64,000 nucleotides of DNA from NCBI RefSeq assembly GCF_028640845.1, contig NC_080539.1, positions 103,318,554-103,382,553 on the forward strand, given 5' to 3'. This document shows positions 33,584 through 45,778 of the stretch, one piece after another. Under the pieces are notes generated by a model that saw only the letters and a program-made list of their open reading frames with translations, ran no database searches and was not told the origin of the DNA. A program made the position numbers and the translations under genes. How positions within the stretch are numbered: the first letter of the stretch is position 1; each line of letters starts with the position of its first letter. The stretch comes from Ahaetulla prasina. Lineage: Eukaryota; Chordata; Lepidosauria; Squamata; Colubridae.

Positions 33584-35140
33584 TTATTTTTCAACGTAAT
33601 CACGCAAATAGACTGGGCGTCTCCTGACTCTTTCGGACCTGCGCAGTACATTCCCTGGGAGTGGGTCGAGCTGACCGGAGGGGCTGTTTGCTCCTCTCAG
33701 CTCTTTCTCTAGGCCATCCGGCCCTGGATTATTAGCAGAGTCGTCCCTGCTGTTTTCTACTGGAACCTGTGGGCGTCGCTGGACCTCCGGAATTTCAGCT
33801 AAGTCCTGCGAGTTCTCCGGGTTTGAGTCAGCTGTGGAATCAAACATTGTGTAGTCAGGGCCCGTTTCTATTGATTCAGATTGTTCAGCTATGCGTTTTC
33901 GTATTTGGTCTATGTGGCGCCTCCATACTCGGCCGTCCCTTAATTCTACTAAGTATGATTTTGGACCTGTTCTGTTTAGGATTTGTCCTGCTATCCAGGT
34001 TGGGCCTTCACCATAGTTGTATGCCCACACTCGGTCGCCTATGTCCATTTCTCTTGTTTTTCCTATTTCCCCCTTGTAACCCTCCGGCGTATAGTTTGGA
34101 TGTAGGCGGTCTAGGGCGCACCTGAGCTTCGGCCCATTAATAATTCGGCTGGGCTTCTGCGGTTGTGACACAGGGGTTCTGTGTTGGACTGCCAGGAAAA
34201 TATCTATTTTTGTTTGCCAGTCGCCTGGCTTAAGTCTGGACAATGCCTCTTTAGCGCTCCGGACGGAACGCTCTGCAAGGCCATTCGTCGCAGGGTGGAA
34301 AGGCGCCGAGAGGGCATGTCGGATGCCCTCCTCTGCCAAGTATTCTTCAAATTGGGTTGCCGTGAATTGTGGACCGTTATCGGACACTAGCGTGTCGGGC
34401 AACCCATGGGTTACAAATAGGTGCCTTAGGACTGAGATCACGGCCTCGGCTGTCATGGATCTCATGAGAATGATTTCCAGCCATTTGGAGTAGGCATCTA
34501 CTACGACCAGGAAGGTTTGGCCGTGGAAGGGGCCGGCAAAATCAATGTGTATTCTAGACCAGGGGCCCTGGGGTTTCTCCCATTCCCGAACCGGGGCCGT
34601 TGGGGGTAGCGGTCTGGACTCCTGGCAGGCCTGGCATTTCCCTACCCTTTCAGCAATTTCTGAGTCCATTAAGGGCCACCACACATAGCTTCTCGCTAGA
34701 CCCTTCATCCTAACGATCCCTGGGTGACCCTCGTGGAGGAGGTCCAACACCCTTTTCCTCAATTTTTCTGGGATCACCACTCTATCCCCCCATAGCAGGC
34801 ACCCCCCTTGAGCCGACAGTTCCCCACGTTTTTTTACAAATTCTTTAAAACGCTCGCCCGGCGCAGCGGGCCACCCTCTTTGTACCCAACCGAGTACAGT
34901 TCTCAAAGTAATGTCCCGGTATGATGCCCGAGCCACCTCCTTAGATGTGACTGGGCCAGAGTCCAGAGAGTCAATTAACAGTATGGGCGTCCCCGGAGTG
35001 GGGTCTTCGATCGCCCCTGGTAGTGGGCATCTGCTTAATGCGTCCGCATGCCCCAACTCTTTTCCGGGCCGATGCTGCAGTTTGTAGGAATAGGCGGCTA
35101 AGAAGATAGTCCATCGGGTCAATCGTGGCGAAAGTGCCAC
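33584..35140 (-). pseudogene. pol: Gypsy element 2 pol: RNase H end and integrase
   Basis: The 518-codon minus-strand frame begins in RNase H (LTRWTIFLAAYSYKLQ, HADALSR at 31-37), then carries the integrase HHCC module (H136, H139, C169, C172), and the DD35E core D200, D254, E290. TGPKSYLVELRDGRVWRRHI (about 391-410) is a GPY/F-like module; the acidic tail ends VYLRDYVEK. All visible integrase residues are present. Residues about 324-338 do not resemble element 1, and the adjacent frame does, so two compensating indels seem to enclose a short out-of-frame island. The first Met is not a native start. Confidence 0.92.
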
Positions 35141-35449
35141 AGGCGTTGGTGATCGCCTGCCAGTATCCCTAACAGTGGTCTATGGTCTGTCACAATTTCA
35201 AAGTCTCTACCAAAAACGTATTCGTGAAACTTTTTTACCCCTGACACAATAGCTAGCGCTTCCTTATCCAACTGGCTATAGTTCCTCTCTGTCGAGGACA
35301 TCGTTCTGGAGTAGAAGGCTATTGGGGCTTCTGTGCCATTTGGAAACCTGTGGCTGAGCACAGCCCCCACCCCGTAAGGGGAAGCATCGCAGACTAATAC
35401 CAATGGCAATGAGCTATGATACTGAACCAGTAAGCTATCGCTCGAGAGT
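35119..35449 (-). pseudogene. pol: Gypsy element 2 RNase H fragment
   Basis: On the minus strand it carries VLVCDASPYGVGAVLSHRF, DKEALAIVSGVKKFHEYVF and VTDHRPLLG, the core of gypsy RNase H. A one-base loss near 35140 shifts it out of frame with the integrase ORF. At its N-terminal side the open frame runs past 35449 into copy A2 sequence (to 35517), where the residues are meaningless. Confidence 0.9.
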
Positions 35450-37134
35450 AGCTTCTGAAATCCCACTTGCAAGAAAGTTGGGAACACTATACAAAAGCAC
35501 CTCCAAAATCCTGTCACTTAGGCATCTCAGGCAAAAAGGGCCAACACATGAGTATCTTTCAGTTCTGCAGTCTAGTTGCCGACACAATACATTCATCAAA
35601 ACAATCAAAGCATTTAATTTCATAAACTGCTCTGAAGCCAAGTTGAAATGGATCTAGAGTTGTAGACAATCCATATTGCCCAGAAATTCTTATAACTGAG
35701 ATGTTACCACATGCTCCATCCAGCACTTTGATCGAGAATGAAATATTAGAGATGGACTAGGAGTTCTTTAATATTGTAGAATTCAAGGAGATTTAAAATA
35801 ACCACACAGTTTAGTCCATGCTTCTTTACAAAATGAAGAAATCATATTTAATTGCATAGAAATATTTCCCATTAGATTTATTTTCCTAACTAAATGTAAC
35901 TCCACCCCTCTTTGTAATTTTCATGCATTTCCTACATTTGCACTCTTAATTAAGTTGTGCTGATTTTCAAATTGTTTTTATTGACTGCTGGTTGTCTTGA
36001 GAGCATATTACAACAGGACAGGCTATACATATTTTAAACAAACTAGCAAACAAGACACTGCATGACACATTAAATGGCAAAACCAACACATTAATTGGTG
36101 TTAACCACTGAATTAACACCACTTGTGCGACCATCATTGGCTGCTAAATCAACCACTTAGAGTAAACAGATCTCAAAGTAACAGAAGTTGTCCTATCAGT
36201 TGGACTTTATTTTGCCTTTCAACGATCCGCTGGACTGTTAACTTAAAGTTTACATCCTTCTGCACAAAAATTAATTTCTATTTCACAAGTTCCACTCAGA
36301 TTTTGTGGCTAATAAAATCAAGAATGTAAATACTATTAAATACAAAACAGCCTGCAGCATAACTGTTTCCAAGAAAATTACAGATTATATCAAGCCATTC
36401 CTTCTACAGAAACTGTGTTTCTTTTTCAAGACAGTGCAGTTCCCTGTACCTTGGAATTTTATTAGGCTAAGAATTTCATTCACCATATGTTATAGTATGA
36501 GACTAGCTGCAATTGAAAAAACAACTTTCTGATATATAAGTGAATGATAACCTGATTTTAAATGTGTTTATCTAATGAGATAGTAACCTTAATTTACAGC
36601 AAATATAAAAACTCCCACTGTTACACTTGGTGCACCTTTTTGGCTAAAAAGGGTGATGCACTGAGATATGCTAATGAATATGTCTTGGTTTTTTCCAAGT
36701 CAGTAATAAAATTTGCATGTGATATTGTGCACAGTAAACTGGGTTATTAGCTTTGAAAATGAGTCTCATAAAATTTAAATATAGGCTTAAATCATGTTAA
36801 CTGTCCTGTAGAATTTCTGAGAGGCTTTAAAGCATTGTGTTTTGTTTCCATAGCAGTGAGGCTACAGATGTCATGGATTTTTTTGGAGGGTGGGTATCCC
36901 AAAATGATAGTGGTTTTTTTATGGGGGGGGGGAGACTCAGAAGAAAACAGCAAAGATCTCTATCTATCTTCAATTTACAAAAACTGCGGGCCACAGACTA
37001 GATAAAACATAGATATAGAAATTCATATTTTAAAGATTGCTAGTACAAATCGCTACAACTAACATAGGGGAATACTAGCAACGCGTCCTATAAAATTAGT
37101 AATCTCTGAGAAGATTATTAATCCAATTGAATTC

Positions 37135-37734
37135 TGTTGAAAGAAATATCCATATGGTTCAGTTCCAAGCCAGGAGAAAGACACTGGAAACATGGAGGCT
37201 GGTTGGAAAGATGGTTTAACGATGAAGCAGAACCACTTGGGTTCTGGGTAGCTGACAACATGGACTTGAGAGTGAGGTGGCTTTTTATACCTTCTCTTGG
37301 GCTTTGCACTTGAACTTCCTGTTCCTGTGGAAGAACATGTATTCTATTGGTTGTTGTAGAGCTCATAGATGGCTCTATAAGCTGTCTGAGCTAAGTTTGT
37401 TGAAGTTTGGAGGGTGATGCAATGTCCTTAGGAGATTGTGCAATGTGGTGAGCTCTGCTGCTAGATGGTAGTGGGTTAATCCTATTATGTCCTGAAGGGT
37501 TGTGTCTTAATCCCATCACCCTGGAGCTGAAGGTCTTTTGCTTTGTAGATAGGCTGGCCCAGTCTTTCTCAATGGGCACAAAATATCTGCTGGTGGGCGG
37601 GAGGGAGTTGGGGTTCTGAGTTACTGTCTTCCTTAAGGTTTTAATTTCTCTTTTAGGGGAAATATTTTATCCTGCCTTTTTTAATATTTCTCAAAATATT
37701 TCATTCTTCTAGGAAAGTGGGGTAGCTTCCCACA
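37135..37734 (-). repeat. Solo ERV-type LTR in copy A2
   Basis: Counterpart of 31960-32559, with a few substitutions. Confidence 0.7.
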
Positions 37735-37846
37735 GTTCTGTGAAAAAAAAATAAAACAATTCATTTCTCTTGTATTTGTGTATCTAAAGTATATCCTATC
37801 ATCCACTCAGTTGTTCCTTGACTTCCAGTTAAAACTACTAAGCTTG

Positions 37847-38308
37847 TGTGGGAAGTTAGCACCCACCCCTCTCCTAGGAAAATGAGATATTTTAGAAAAT
37901 ATTAAAAGGGCAGACTATTTCCCCTAAAAGGGAGGCAGAAACTTAATTCCCCCACCTTTGTCAATGGACTATTAAGGCCCGGGCGAAGCCATAGTAGGGA
38001 TTGCCCAAAGCCCTTTCATTACATCATCACCCAGCAAGAGTCAACCAAGCCTGGGATTTAAAAGACAATCTACAAAGTTACCCCTGCATGGCCCCACGGG
38101 AGTCTGACAACCAATCAGAACACAAGCTCAAATTCAAAAGCCCACAGAGGGCATAAAACCCAGACACTCTTAGCATCTCTGCCCTTTTTGCCCAGGATTT
38201 CAAGCCATCTGATCCTGTTCATCAATAAACCTTCTTTCCAAGCAACTTCCATGAATCCAGTGTCTTTTCCCCCACTTGGAACTGTAACCAGATGGACATT
38301 TCTTCCAA
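37847..38308 (+). repeat. Solo ERV-type LTR in copy A2
   Basis: Counterpart of 32672-33132. Confidence 0.68.
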
Positions 38309-38564
38309 CCCTTGCTTACTGTTTTAATGCAAACACAACTTCGAAATCATGTGAAGTCTGGCAAAGAGTTTTTGTTTTCCTCGTTAGGCGCTCAGAGAAC
38401 TGGAAGGGTAAAGCGCACCTATTGTTGTTGGCAAAATGGCATCAGATCTGATAGCAGCCTTCTGGGGGAGCCGAAAGCACAGACCCTCTGTTTTAAAACT
38501 GCTTTCTTGTGTTTGATAATCGTTTATGTAAGAGTTTGGAAAATATAAAGTGGAAATTCACAGA

Positions 38565-39096
38565 TCTGGTCAGCCACTATTTGGGATCCCCTCTCCTAGA
38601 AGAATGAAATATTTTAGGAAATATTAAAAAAGCAAAATATTATGCTTCCCTGGATGAGAAAAGGAGAAGCATATTTTTAAAGATAAAGGAGCTCCCTGCA
38701 GCTCCCTGCTCCCCACTTCAGGTCCAGGGCGATGAGATTAAGACATGGCCCTCAGGACATGATAGGATTAGCCCTCTACCCATCTCACCACATGACACCT
38801 GGGAAAATTACATCATCCAGCAAAGCTCAACCAAGCCTGGGACTCAGGACAGCCTACAGAGTTGCCCCTGCAACCCCATGGGAGTCTGTCAACCAATCAG
38901 AATACAAGCTCAAATTCAAAAGCCCAAAGAGGATATAAAACTCAGGCACTCTCATCATCTCTTCCCTTTTTTTCTTATCATCAAGGCCTGTGATCCTGCC
39001 CACCATTAAAAACCATCTTTCTAAGCAGTCTCCATGTTTCCAGTGTCTTTTTCCCCACTTGGAACTGAACCCAGATGAACATTTCTTCCAAAACTA
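38565..39096 (+). repeat. Fifth related LTR, single-copy
   Basis: It aligns with the LTRs in A1/A2: CCTCTCCTAGAAGAATGAAA at the start, CAAGCCTGGGACTCAGGACA in the middle, CAGTGTCTTTTTCCCCACTT and ATTTCTTCCAA at the end. Some middle blocks (GATGAGATTAAGACATGGCC) match only the 600-bp minus-strand LTR. The start is degraded. Confidence 0.65.
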
Positions 39097-39930
39097 TCTT
39101 TTCAGTTATACTATAATTGTTGGATTTGCTTTAAAGAAAAGAAAAACATTATATAGTGTGGGAGAAATGGTACGAATGGCTAGAGGAGAGAGATAAAAGG
39201 CAAGGGAAGATCAAATAAAGAAAATATAGGAGTAGAAATGTAACCACAGATAAGAGGAAGCAGAAAAAACGTAGTTTGTAGAAATGAAATTGGGTACACT
39301 GTTATTTATATGTATATATGTAAATAAATTAATATTAGACTTGTATGTATAAAGGATACATTGAAATAAGGGAGAAAAAATGGGCAAGTAAGAAATGATT
39401 AACCATTGTGAAATTGTTGGAAAGAAACTATTGTTTAAAGATTCTTTTTTGTTTCTTGAAAAATGTTTAATAAAAATTATTTTTTTAAAAAAAGAAAAAA
39501 GAAAAGAAAAAAATGGAAGTTAATGTCTTATCCAATAATTTATCCATTGACTCATCCATCATAGAAATCATTGCATTTATAGTTTCTATGAAGAATGAGG
39601 GGATGGGAGATGGGGATCAGGGCTATATTTGATCACAATGTTGTTCCAGGGCTGGAATTCCCACACCCACCCAAAAAAAAGGAAAAATCCAACAAAGAAC
39701 TGTGGGAGCAATTTTTCTTTAATGGAACGGAATATAATTTAAATTAATCTACCACAATCTTGTAGAATAAGTGTGTTTATTAAACAATTCTTTAACTGTA
39801 TAAGACATAGATATGATTTCTCCTATTTATCACGTTGAAAATAACAGATTGGTGATACTTTGTGGAACAGCTCTGGGAATCACAGCTATGGATCTGATGG
39901 CCAAATATGGCCCTACAATCTCACGGTGCA
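39097..39930. other. Stretch without recognised features
   Basis: AT-rich, no gene. Confidence 0.45.
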
Positions 39931-40145
39931 CAGGTAAGTCCTCGTTTAACAATTGACTCATTTAGCAACCATTTGCTGTTACAATGGGGATGGAAACATA
40001 ATTGTGCAACCGGTCCTTGCATTTAAAACTTCACAACTAAGTAAAGGAAAGGAAAGCTGAAGTAGGATAATAAGCTAAGTTGGGGTTTCACTTAGTGACC
40101 GCTTTGCTTAGCAACTGAGTTACCAATCCCAATTTTATTCACTAA
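39931..40145 (+). repeat. Dispersed squamate repeat fragment (CAGGTAAGTCCTCG end)
   Basis: CAGGTAAGTCCTCGTTTAAC, CATTTAGCAACC and CACTTAGTGACCGC resemble one end of a repeat I know from squamates. The opposite end is not found. Confidence 0.5.
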
Positions 40146-41160
40146 GTCTGGTGTAAAGAAAGATGATCTTGAGTGCTGAAGTTTTAGGGATAAGAAAGAA
40201 ATGTTGATGCTCATTCAAAATGAATCTCACCAAACACTTCCAAGGAAGGACCAGTTGTACAGGAATTTGAAATCCTGGCAGACAAATTGTATTCTTTCTG
40301 TTCCCATTAGCCTTTTCTGACTAGCAGTACCAAAGAAACCTTTGCAAGTTTCAGTCTGCAACTGTGTGACCTTGTGTGAAGGCAAAATCTCCCTAAAACA
40401 TGTTTTAAGAGAAGAAGAAAAAGTAGAAAGAGTCATTTCAGCCAAGAGTAATTTGAGCAAATATTAAAGTCACTCAGTCCCAGGCTTCTTCATTACTTAT
40501 TTATTTTATTCATCAAATTTATACTACTGCCCATCTCACAAAAATGTGAATGTGGGCAGCGTACAAGAAGATATAAAACACTTAACATATAGAAACAATT
40601 ATTTTTTTTTAAAAAAAAATTAAAACCACATATTTTATTCATTCATCAAATTTATCCCATACTTTATTTATTCGTTATGAGATACATTGCATTGATAAAT
40701 GATAAATATATTCCTAAATGGTAAATATATTGCTAAATTACAAACTCTCCAAATTAGGATCTACAATGGTTGTGTTAACTGCATTGCTTTAGGAGTAAGT
40801 GCAAAGATGTATCTGGTTGTTGTTTTTTAAAATTGTGACCCTTTTCTAATTTTTTTTGCTCCCAGTGAACTATCCCACCCACCAACTGTCCGACCCTTCT
40901 GATTTTTCACCAACCTGGATGTGTCACGCAAGGGACACTGTTGTCTTTTTCATGCAGTGTAAATGCTTAGAGTGAAACTGAATTATAGCACTAGGCTGAA
41001 GTTGATATAACGAAGAATGAAGCTGGCGCATAAGCAGAGAGGACCAAAAGGCAGGAATCTTGTCTAAAAGGTCCCGAAAAGAAGAGAACAAGTCATTAAA
41101 GAAACAAAGGAAAATGTAACCTGCACAGGGGTGAAAAAACCTTCAATCTCAGTCATTCAA
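40146..41160. other. Stretch without recognised genes
   Basis: A dispersed-repeat piece lies near 40500-40580 (CTGCCCATCTCACAAAAATG). No gene. Confidence 0.45.
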
Positions 41161-41172
41161 CAAACTCAAGAC

Positions 41173-41241
<69 letters not shown>

Positions 41242-42175
41242 GTCACACGGTATATATAATCGTAAGCATGAAATAACTATACAATATATAAGCATATATA
41301 TAAGTATGAATATGTAATAACTATATAATTGGATATAACGAAAGGAAACAATAGGACAATAGGACAGGAACGGTAGGCACTCTTGTGCTCTTATGCACAC
41401 ACCTTACAGACCTCTTAGGAATGGGGTGAGGTCAATAGTAGACAGTTTTTGGTTGAAGCTTTGGGGATTTTGGGAAGAGACCACAGAGTCAGGTAGTGTA
41501 TTCCAAGCATTAACAACTCTGTTACTGAAGTCATATTTTCTGCAATCAAGATTGGAGCGGTTAACATTAAGCTTAAATCTATTGTGTGTTCATGTATTGG
41601 TGCAATTGAAGCTGAAGTAGTCTTCGACAGGAAGGACATTGTAATAAATGATTCTATGAGTTAAACTCAAGTCATGTCGAAGACAGCGTAGTTGTAAATT
41701 TTCTAAACCCAGGATTTCAAGTCTGGTGGCATAAAGTATTTTGTTGTATTCAGAGGAGTGGAGAACTCTTTTTGTAAAATATTTCTGGACACGTTCAATT
41801 GTATTGATGTCAGAAATGTGGTATGGATTCCAGACAGTCGAGCTGTATTCAAGGATTGGTATAGCAAATGTTTTATATGCTCTGGTTAGTAGTGTAGTGT
41901 TTTTGGAGAAGAAGCTACGCAAGATTAGGTTTACAACTCTTAAAGCTTTTTTTGTGATGTAGTTGCAGTGAGCTTTGGCACTTAGATCATTTGATATGAA
42001 AACTCCAAGGTCTTTAACAGGGTGGGGGTCATCTGTAAGGTAATGTCCATCAAGCTTGTACTTAGTGTTTAGGTTCTTTTTTCCAATATATCCAATACCT
42101 TCTTGAGTCAATCTTGAATCCTGACTTAATAGCTTCCATCCCTGTAGGTAGTGCAGCTTAGATGAGGACATGAGT
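41161..42175 (-). pseudogene. CR1/Jockey-group LINE fragment with reverse transcriptase thumb region
   Basis: On the minus strand the 193-codon frame (42171-41590) has KDLGVFISNDLSAKAHCNYI, ILEYSSTVWNPYHISDINTI and ERVQKYFTKRVLH, the conserved C-terminal part of reverse transcriptase in CR1/Jockey-type LINEs. Catalytic boxes are absent. The frame meets a stop after FSFNCTNT; the adjacent sequence continues ORF2-like to about 41410. The 3' UTR follows, ending in ATATATACCGTGTGACTAAA, then (TAAA)n and (GAAA)n (41171-41243). Fragments of the same family lie at 1.51-2.19 and 49.94-50.10 kb. 5'-truncated, dead. Confidence 0.8.
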
Positions 42176-42187
42176 AAAGGTGGATGT

Positions 42188-42209
42188 GTGTGTGTGTGTG
42201 TGTGTGTGT

Positions 42210-42245
<36 letters not shown>
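42188..42245. repeat. (GT)n(GA)n microsatellite
   Basis: GT repeats pass into GA repeats directly upstream of the truncated 5' end of the LINE. (GGAT)n lies at about 42677-42703. Confidence 0.9.
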
Positions 42246-42248
<3 letters not shown>

Positions 42249-43285
42249 TACATTATAACTGATAAAGTTTTTCTGTTATTTTAAATTCACCAGGTCTTTG
42301 TATTCCAAAGTACTTGTTGCATCCCAGTATTTGTTTGGAGGTGATTTGTGTGTGTTGACCAGGTTGTGTGTTTTGTCTGTGCTAAGCACACCTCTTTGGA
42401 AAAAGGAGGCTTACAAGATCTGCATGCCTCAACAGGCTGTAAGTATGAATGACCATAAGCCAGACTTGGGAATGTGTGCAACAGCACCTCCAATAAATAA
42501 ATCAGTCCCCTCATATTAAGAACTTAAATGTGCGTACTGCCTCATAAGGGATCTAAGTGACACTGTCACTGAATTCCTTTATTCCATAACTTTTTTGTCT
42601 TTGTTAGTTCCTTGAATAGTTTTCTTTTTCCAATAAAAAACTATCTCACTATCTGAGAATTGACAAGGAATGTGGATAGATGGATGGATGGATGGATGGA
42701 TGGACATATGAGTGAGTTTTTGCTTGTGCTTCCAAAAGGCAGAACTTCCTCTGGAACAGAATGATAGAAACCTTGTACTTCCTAATCACTTAAAGTGTTA
42801 TTAGGGAAATTTAAAATCTATGTTTGATAAGAAGTATTAAACTAAATGCTTCAGAACTCCTCAAAAGGCTAAGATAACAAATGGCCCTTCCCTTCTTTTT
42901 TTAAAAGGCATCCTTAAGCTATTTGTATTTTGGTCCCATAAATGTCATCCAGATGTAAAGAGAGAGACACTTGTCTCACTTCTTTTTGCATGCTGAGCAA
43001 ACACAGTTAACATAAGCATCAGGGCCCAGGGATTCTTCATTTGGTTAGGCTGGCTGCCAAGAATTCATTTTGATTAAAAGTACTAGAATTGCAAGACATA
43101 GGGAACCAAAAGCATCTTCTCCGGGCTTTTAAATGGGGAAGTTTTTGGCTGGTGGCTTTAGCAACTCCCAGTATAATTCTAATCCGCACCAACACTTAAT
43201 CAGTGGCACATATACTATAAAACAAACTGCTATATCAGAGGAATCAAGATTATTTCATATCATTATTTAAGGAGGGAGTTCAGAG
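42246..43285. other. Stretch without recognised genes
   Basis: No exon or element recognised apart from the GGAT run. Confidence 0.45.
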
Positions 43286-43861
43286 CGAATAGAATAGAAT
43301 AGAATAGAATAGAATAGAATAGAATAGAATAGAATAGAATAGAATAGAATAGAATAGAATAGAATAGAATAGAATAGACCAAGTGTGATTGGACACACAA
43401 GGAATTTGTCTTGGTGCATACGCTCTAGATGTACATAAAAGAAAAGATACATTCATCAAGAATCATAAGGTACAACACTTAATGATAGTCATAGAATACA
43501 AATAAGCAATCAAATCATATTAGGAAACAGTCAATATAAATCGTAAGGATACCAGCAACAAGGTTACAGTCATACAGTCATAAGTGGGAGGAGATGGGTG
43601 ATAGGAGCAATGACAAGATTAATAGTAGTGCAGACTTAGTGAATAGTTTGAAAGTGTTGAGGGAACTGTTTGTTTAGCAGAGTGATGGCCTTCGGGGAAA
43701 AACTGTTCTTGTGTCTAGTTGTTCTGTTGTGCAGTGCTCTATAGCGTCGTTTTGAGGGTAGGAATTGAAACAGTTTATGTCCAGGATGCGAGGGTTCTGT
43801 AAATATTTTCACAGCCCTCTTTTTGACTCATGCAGTATACAGGTCCTCAATGGAAGGCATC
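43286..43861 (-). repeat. L2/CR1-group LINE 3' fragment with long (TTCTA)n tail
   Basis: (GAATA)n at 43286-43378 is the tail on the minus strand. The body 43379-43861 matches 3897-4345 in the same orientation (ACACAAGGAATTTGTCTTGG, GTTTAGCAGAGTGATGGCC). It stops at about 43861, in the middle of the coding end. Confidence 0.85.
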
Positions 43862-44335
43862 TCCACAATGTGGTCTTTTAGAGTGTTATGTCTTTTATGA
43901 TTTTTATATAAATCACCCAGAATGATTTTGATTCAATAACTTATACCATTTCTAAATAAATAAGTCTTACGCATAAATCAATTTGAGGTATGGCGTCTGG
44001 AACACAGTAATATGGAAGTGAAAAAATGTAGATGTATGTAGATCAGAATACCTTAGGAGCTTTGCTATCACTCTACATAAAGCAAAGGACAAACCATGGA
44101 GAATGTGATGATTTATCTGAAGAAACTAATTTCAGCAGGAGCAACTGTATGTCATTTTAAGCCAAAGAAAAAGTGAAAAAGTTAAGATATTTTTAAAGAC
44201 TGGCAGATCAATCACAAATGTTGCCATCAAAAGTGTCCTTTGTTGAAAGCATCTACATTTCTCTTGTTGTGCATTTTCTTTAATAAAATGATGCTTTTTT
44301 CTTTTCTTTTAAAACAAAAACAATTCACCTATGGC
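43862..44335. other. Stretch without recognised features
   Basis: Nothing recognised between the two pentanucleotide arrays. Confidence 0.4.
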
Positions 44336-44417
44336 TATTCTATTCTATTCTATTCTATTCTATTCTATTCTATTCTATTCTATTCTATTCTATTCTATTC
44401 TATTCTATTCTATTCTA
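44336..44417 (+). repeat. (TATTC)n array without LINE body
   Basis: About sixteen TATTC units grade into CCATTCCATTCCCATCCCAT. The pentamer is the complement of the array 1 kb upstream. No LINE sequence precedes it. Confidence 0.9.
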
Positions 44418-45778
44418 TACCATTCCATTCCCATCCCATCTCTCTTTAGGTAAGGAAATATCTCTGGAAGAATGACCCAACCGGTATGGGTTGTCAAGTA
44501 AAACCCTAATAATGTAAGTTCTATACCTCCTTTTACCAGCTGTGCAAAAGAAGAAATCCTAGATGTGTAAGAACAGGATGAGCACTCATGATTTAATATC
44601 CAGTGAATTATCCAAAAAGATATCTGTTTGTCTTTATTATAGTAATTTTTAAATAAACCACAATAAATTGTGAAAAGTCCTTAAAAACATGAGCATTACC
44701 AGCCTACCATATCTGCTTTTACCTAGTCATGAAGAAAGGAAGTAAGAAGAAACAAAGCAAAAGAAACTACTAATGCAGAAACAACTAATGTCAACATTCT
44801 GAAGGATATTTTTTTAAATCCCATGGTCTGATTATCTTGCTGTGAAAATGTAAGTTTCACACAGCATTTTCCTTCCTTCCTTTCTTCCTCCCTCCCTCCC
44901 TCCCTCCCTCAGCAATGGAGGACTAAGCCAAGCTTAATTTGACCCAGCATTAAAGGCCTTCAGAGAGGCAGCCTAGAGTTGCCGCCTAGCCACGTTTGGC
45001 CCAAGCTGCGGAGAGGCAGGAGCTGTGATTGCAAAGAAGTCTGCTGCCTGCCACGGTTGGACCATTAGTATGGAAATGAGGCAGGCATGTGACAGGTGGC
45101 CTTACAACCAACACAATTAACTTTCTTCATTAGCTGACGTACTGACAAAACAGATGCAGCATCAATAAGCAAGAGGAGGGGGGGAAAAGGGGGGAACCCC
45201 ACAAACATTGAATAGAAATGACATTTTGTACATCCCTATTATTTACAAGGCGTAACAGCTAGTGCACATTAGTTAATAGTGATATTTTTTTTAAAAAATA
45301 ATAAAATAGGAGGGTTAGTTTACATTACTATTCCATTAATAGTTCTATTGAGAGATGACAATGCAATAAAATATGATTTGCCTCAGCTGTTCAAAAACAT
45401 ACTGGCACATTTAAAAATCCAAACAATTGGTCACTTCATCTGGGTCAATTCAAGAATTTAGAAGTCTGAAAATGGAGATTCAGGTTGCAGTGCAGGAACC
45501 CAGAATTACCCAAGAACCTTATGTAAAGAAAATAAGAATTGATACAATGAATGATCCATCTAGCCTAGTTTTTCCCAACTGTAGTCCACTTAACTTGTAG
45601 ACACCAAGGTAGGGAAGGCCTTGTTCTATTGCTTACAGTGGCTCAAGTATTCATATGTGAGAAGATGATGGAGGAAGAAGAAGCAATCTACTGGAATGTT
45701 CTTGGAATTTTTTAAAAAGATGGCTTGGATTCACAGTTAGGTTATGCTCAGTGGCATCATAACTTCCTGAGAAAAAAG
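44418..45778. other. Mostly unique sequence
   Basis: A (CCTT)n(CCTC)n run lies at about 44871-44910. 44920-45200 is repeat-free, GC-moderate and a candidate conserved non-coding segment. No gene. Confidence 0.4.

Larger units (their letters stand above)
33354..35449 (-). mobile_element. Truncated Ty3/gypsy element 2 at the duplication junction
   Basis: From left to right on the plus strand: one 180-bp LTR (33354-33533), polypurine tract complement (33534-33545), integrase, and RNase H up to about 35449, where sequence changes abruptly to the start of copy A2. Gag, protease, reverse transcriptase and the other LTR are missing. It is related to, but distinct from, element 1 (LTRs share TGTAATGTAT, TTGCTGATTGG, CTGTTGTCACT and CCCGAACTTAACA). 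The break has about six bases of shared sequence (AGCTTC) with the A segment. Confidence 0.92.
35450..38528 (+). repeat. Duplicated 3.08-kb segment, copy A2
   Basis: Near-identical to 30273-33353 (offset 5,175-5,177). At its right end CGTTTATG continues into TAAGAGTTTGG, with no gypsy element: this is the empty site for element 2. Confidence 0.95.

Noticed and set aside
30243..38548. Pairs of identical small proteins (for example 68 aa starting MCDHHWLLNQ)
   Set aside because: They are identical only because the 3.08-kb segment is duplicated; no domain, no codon evidence.
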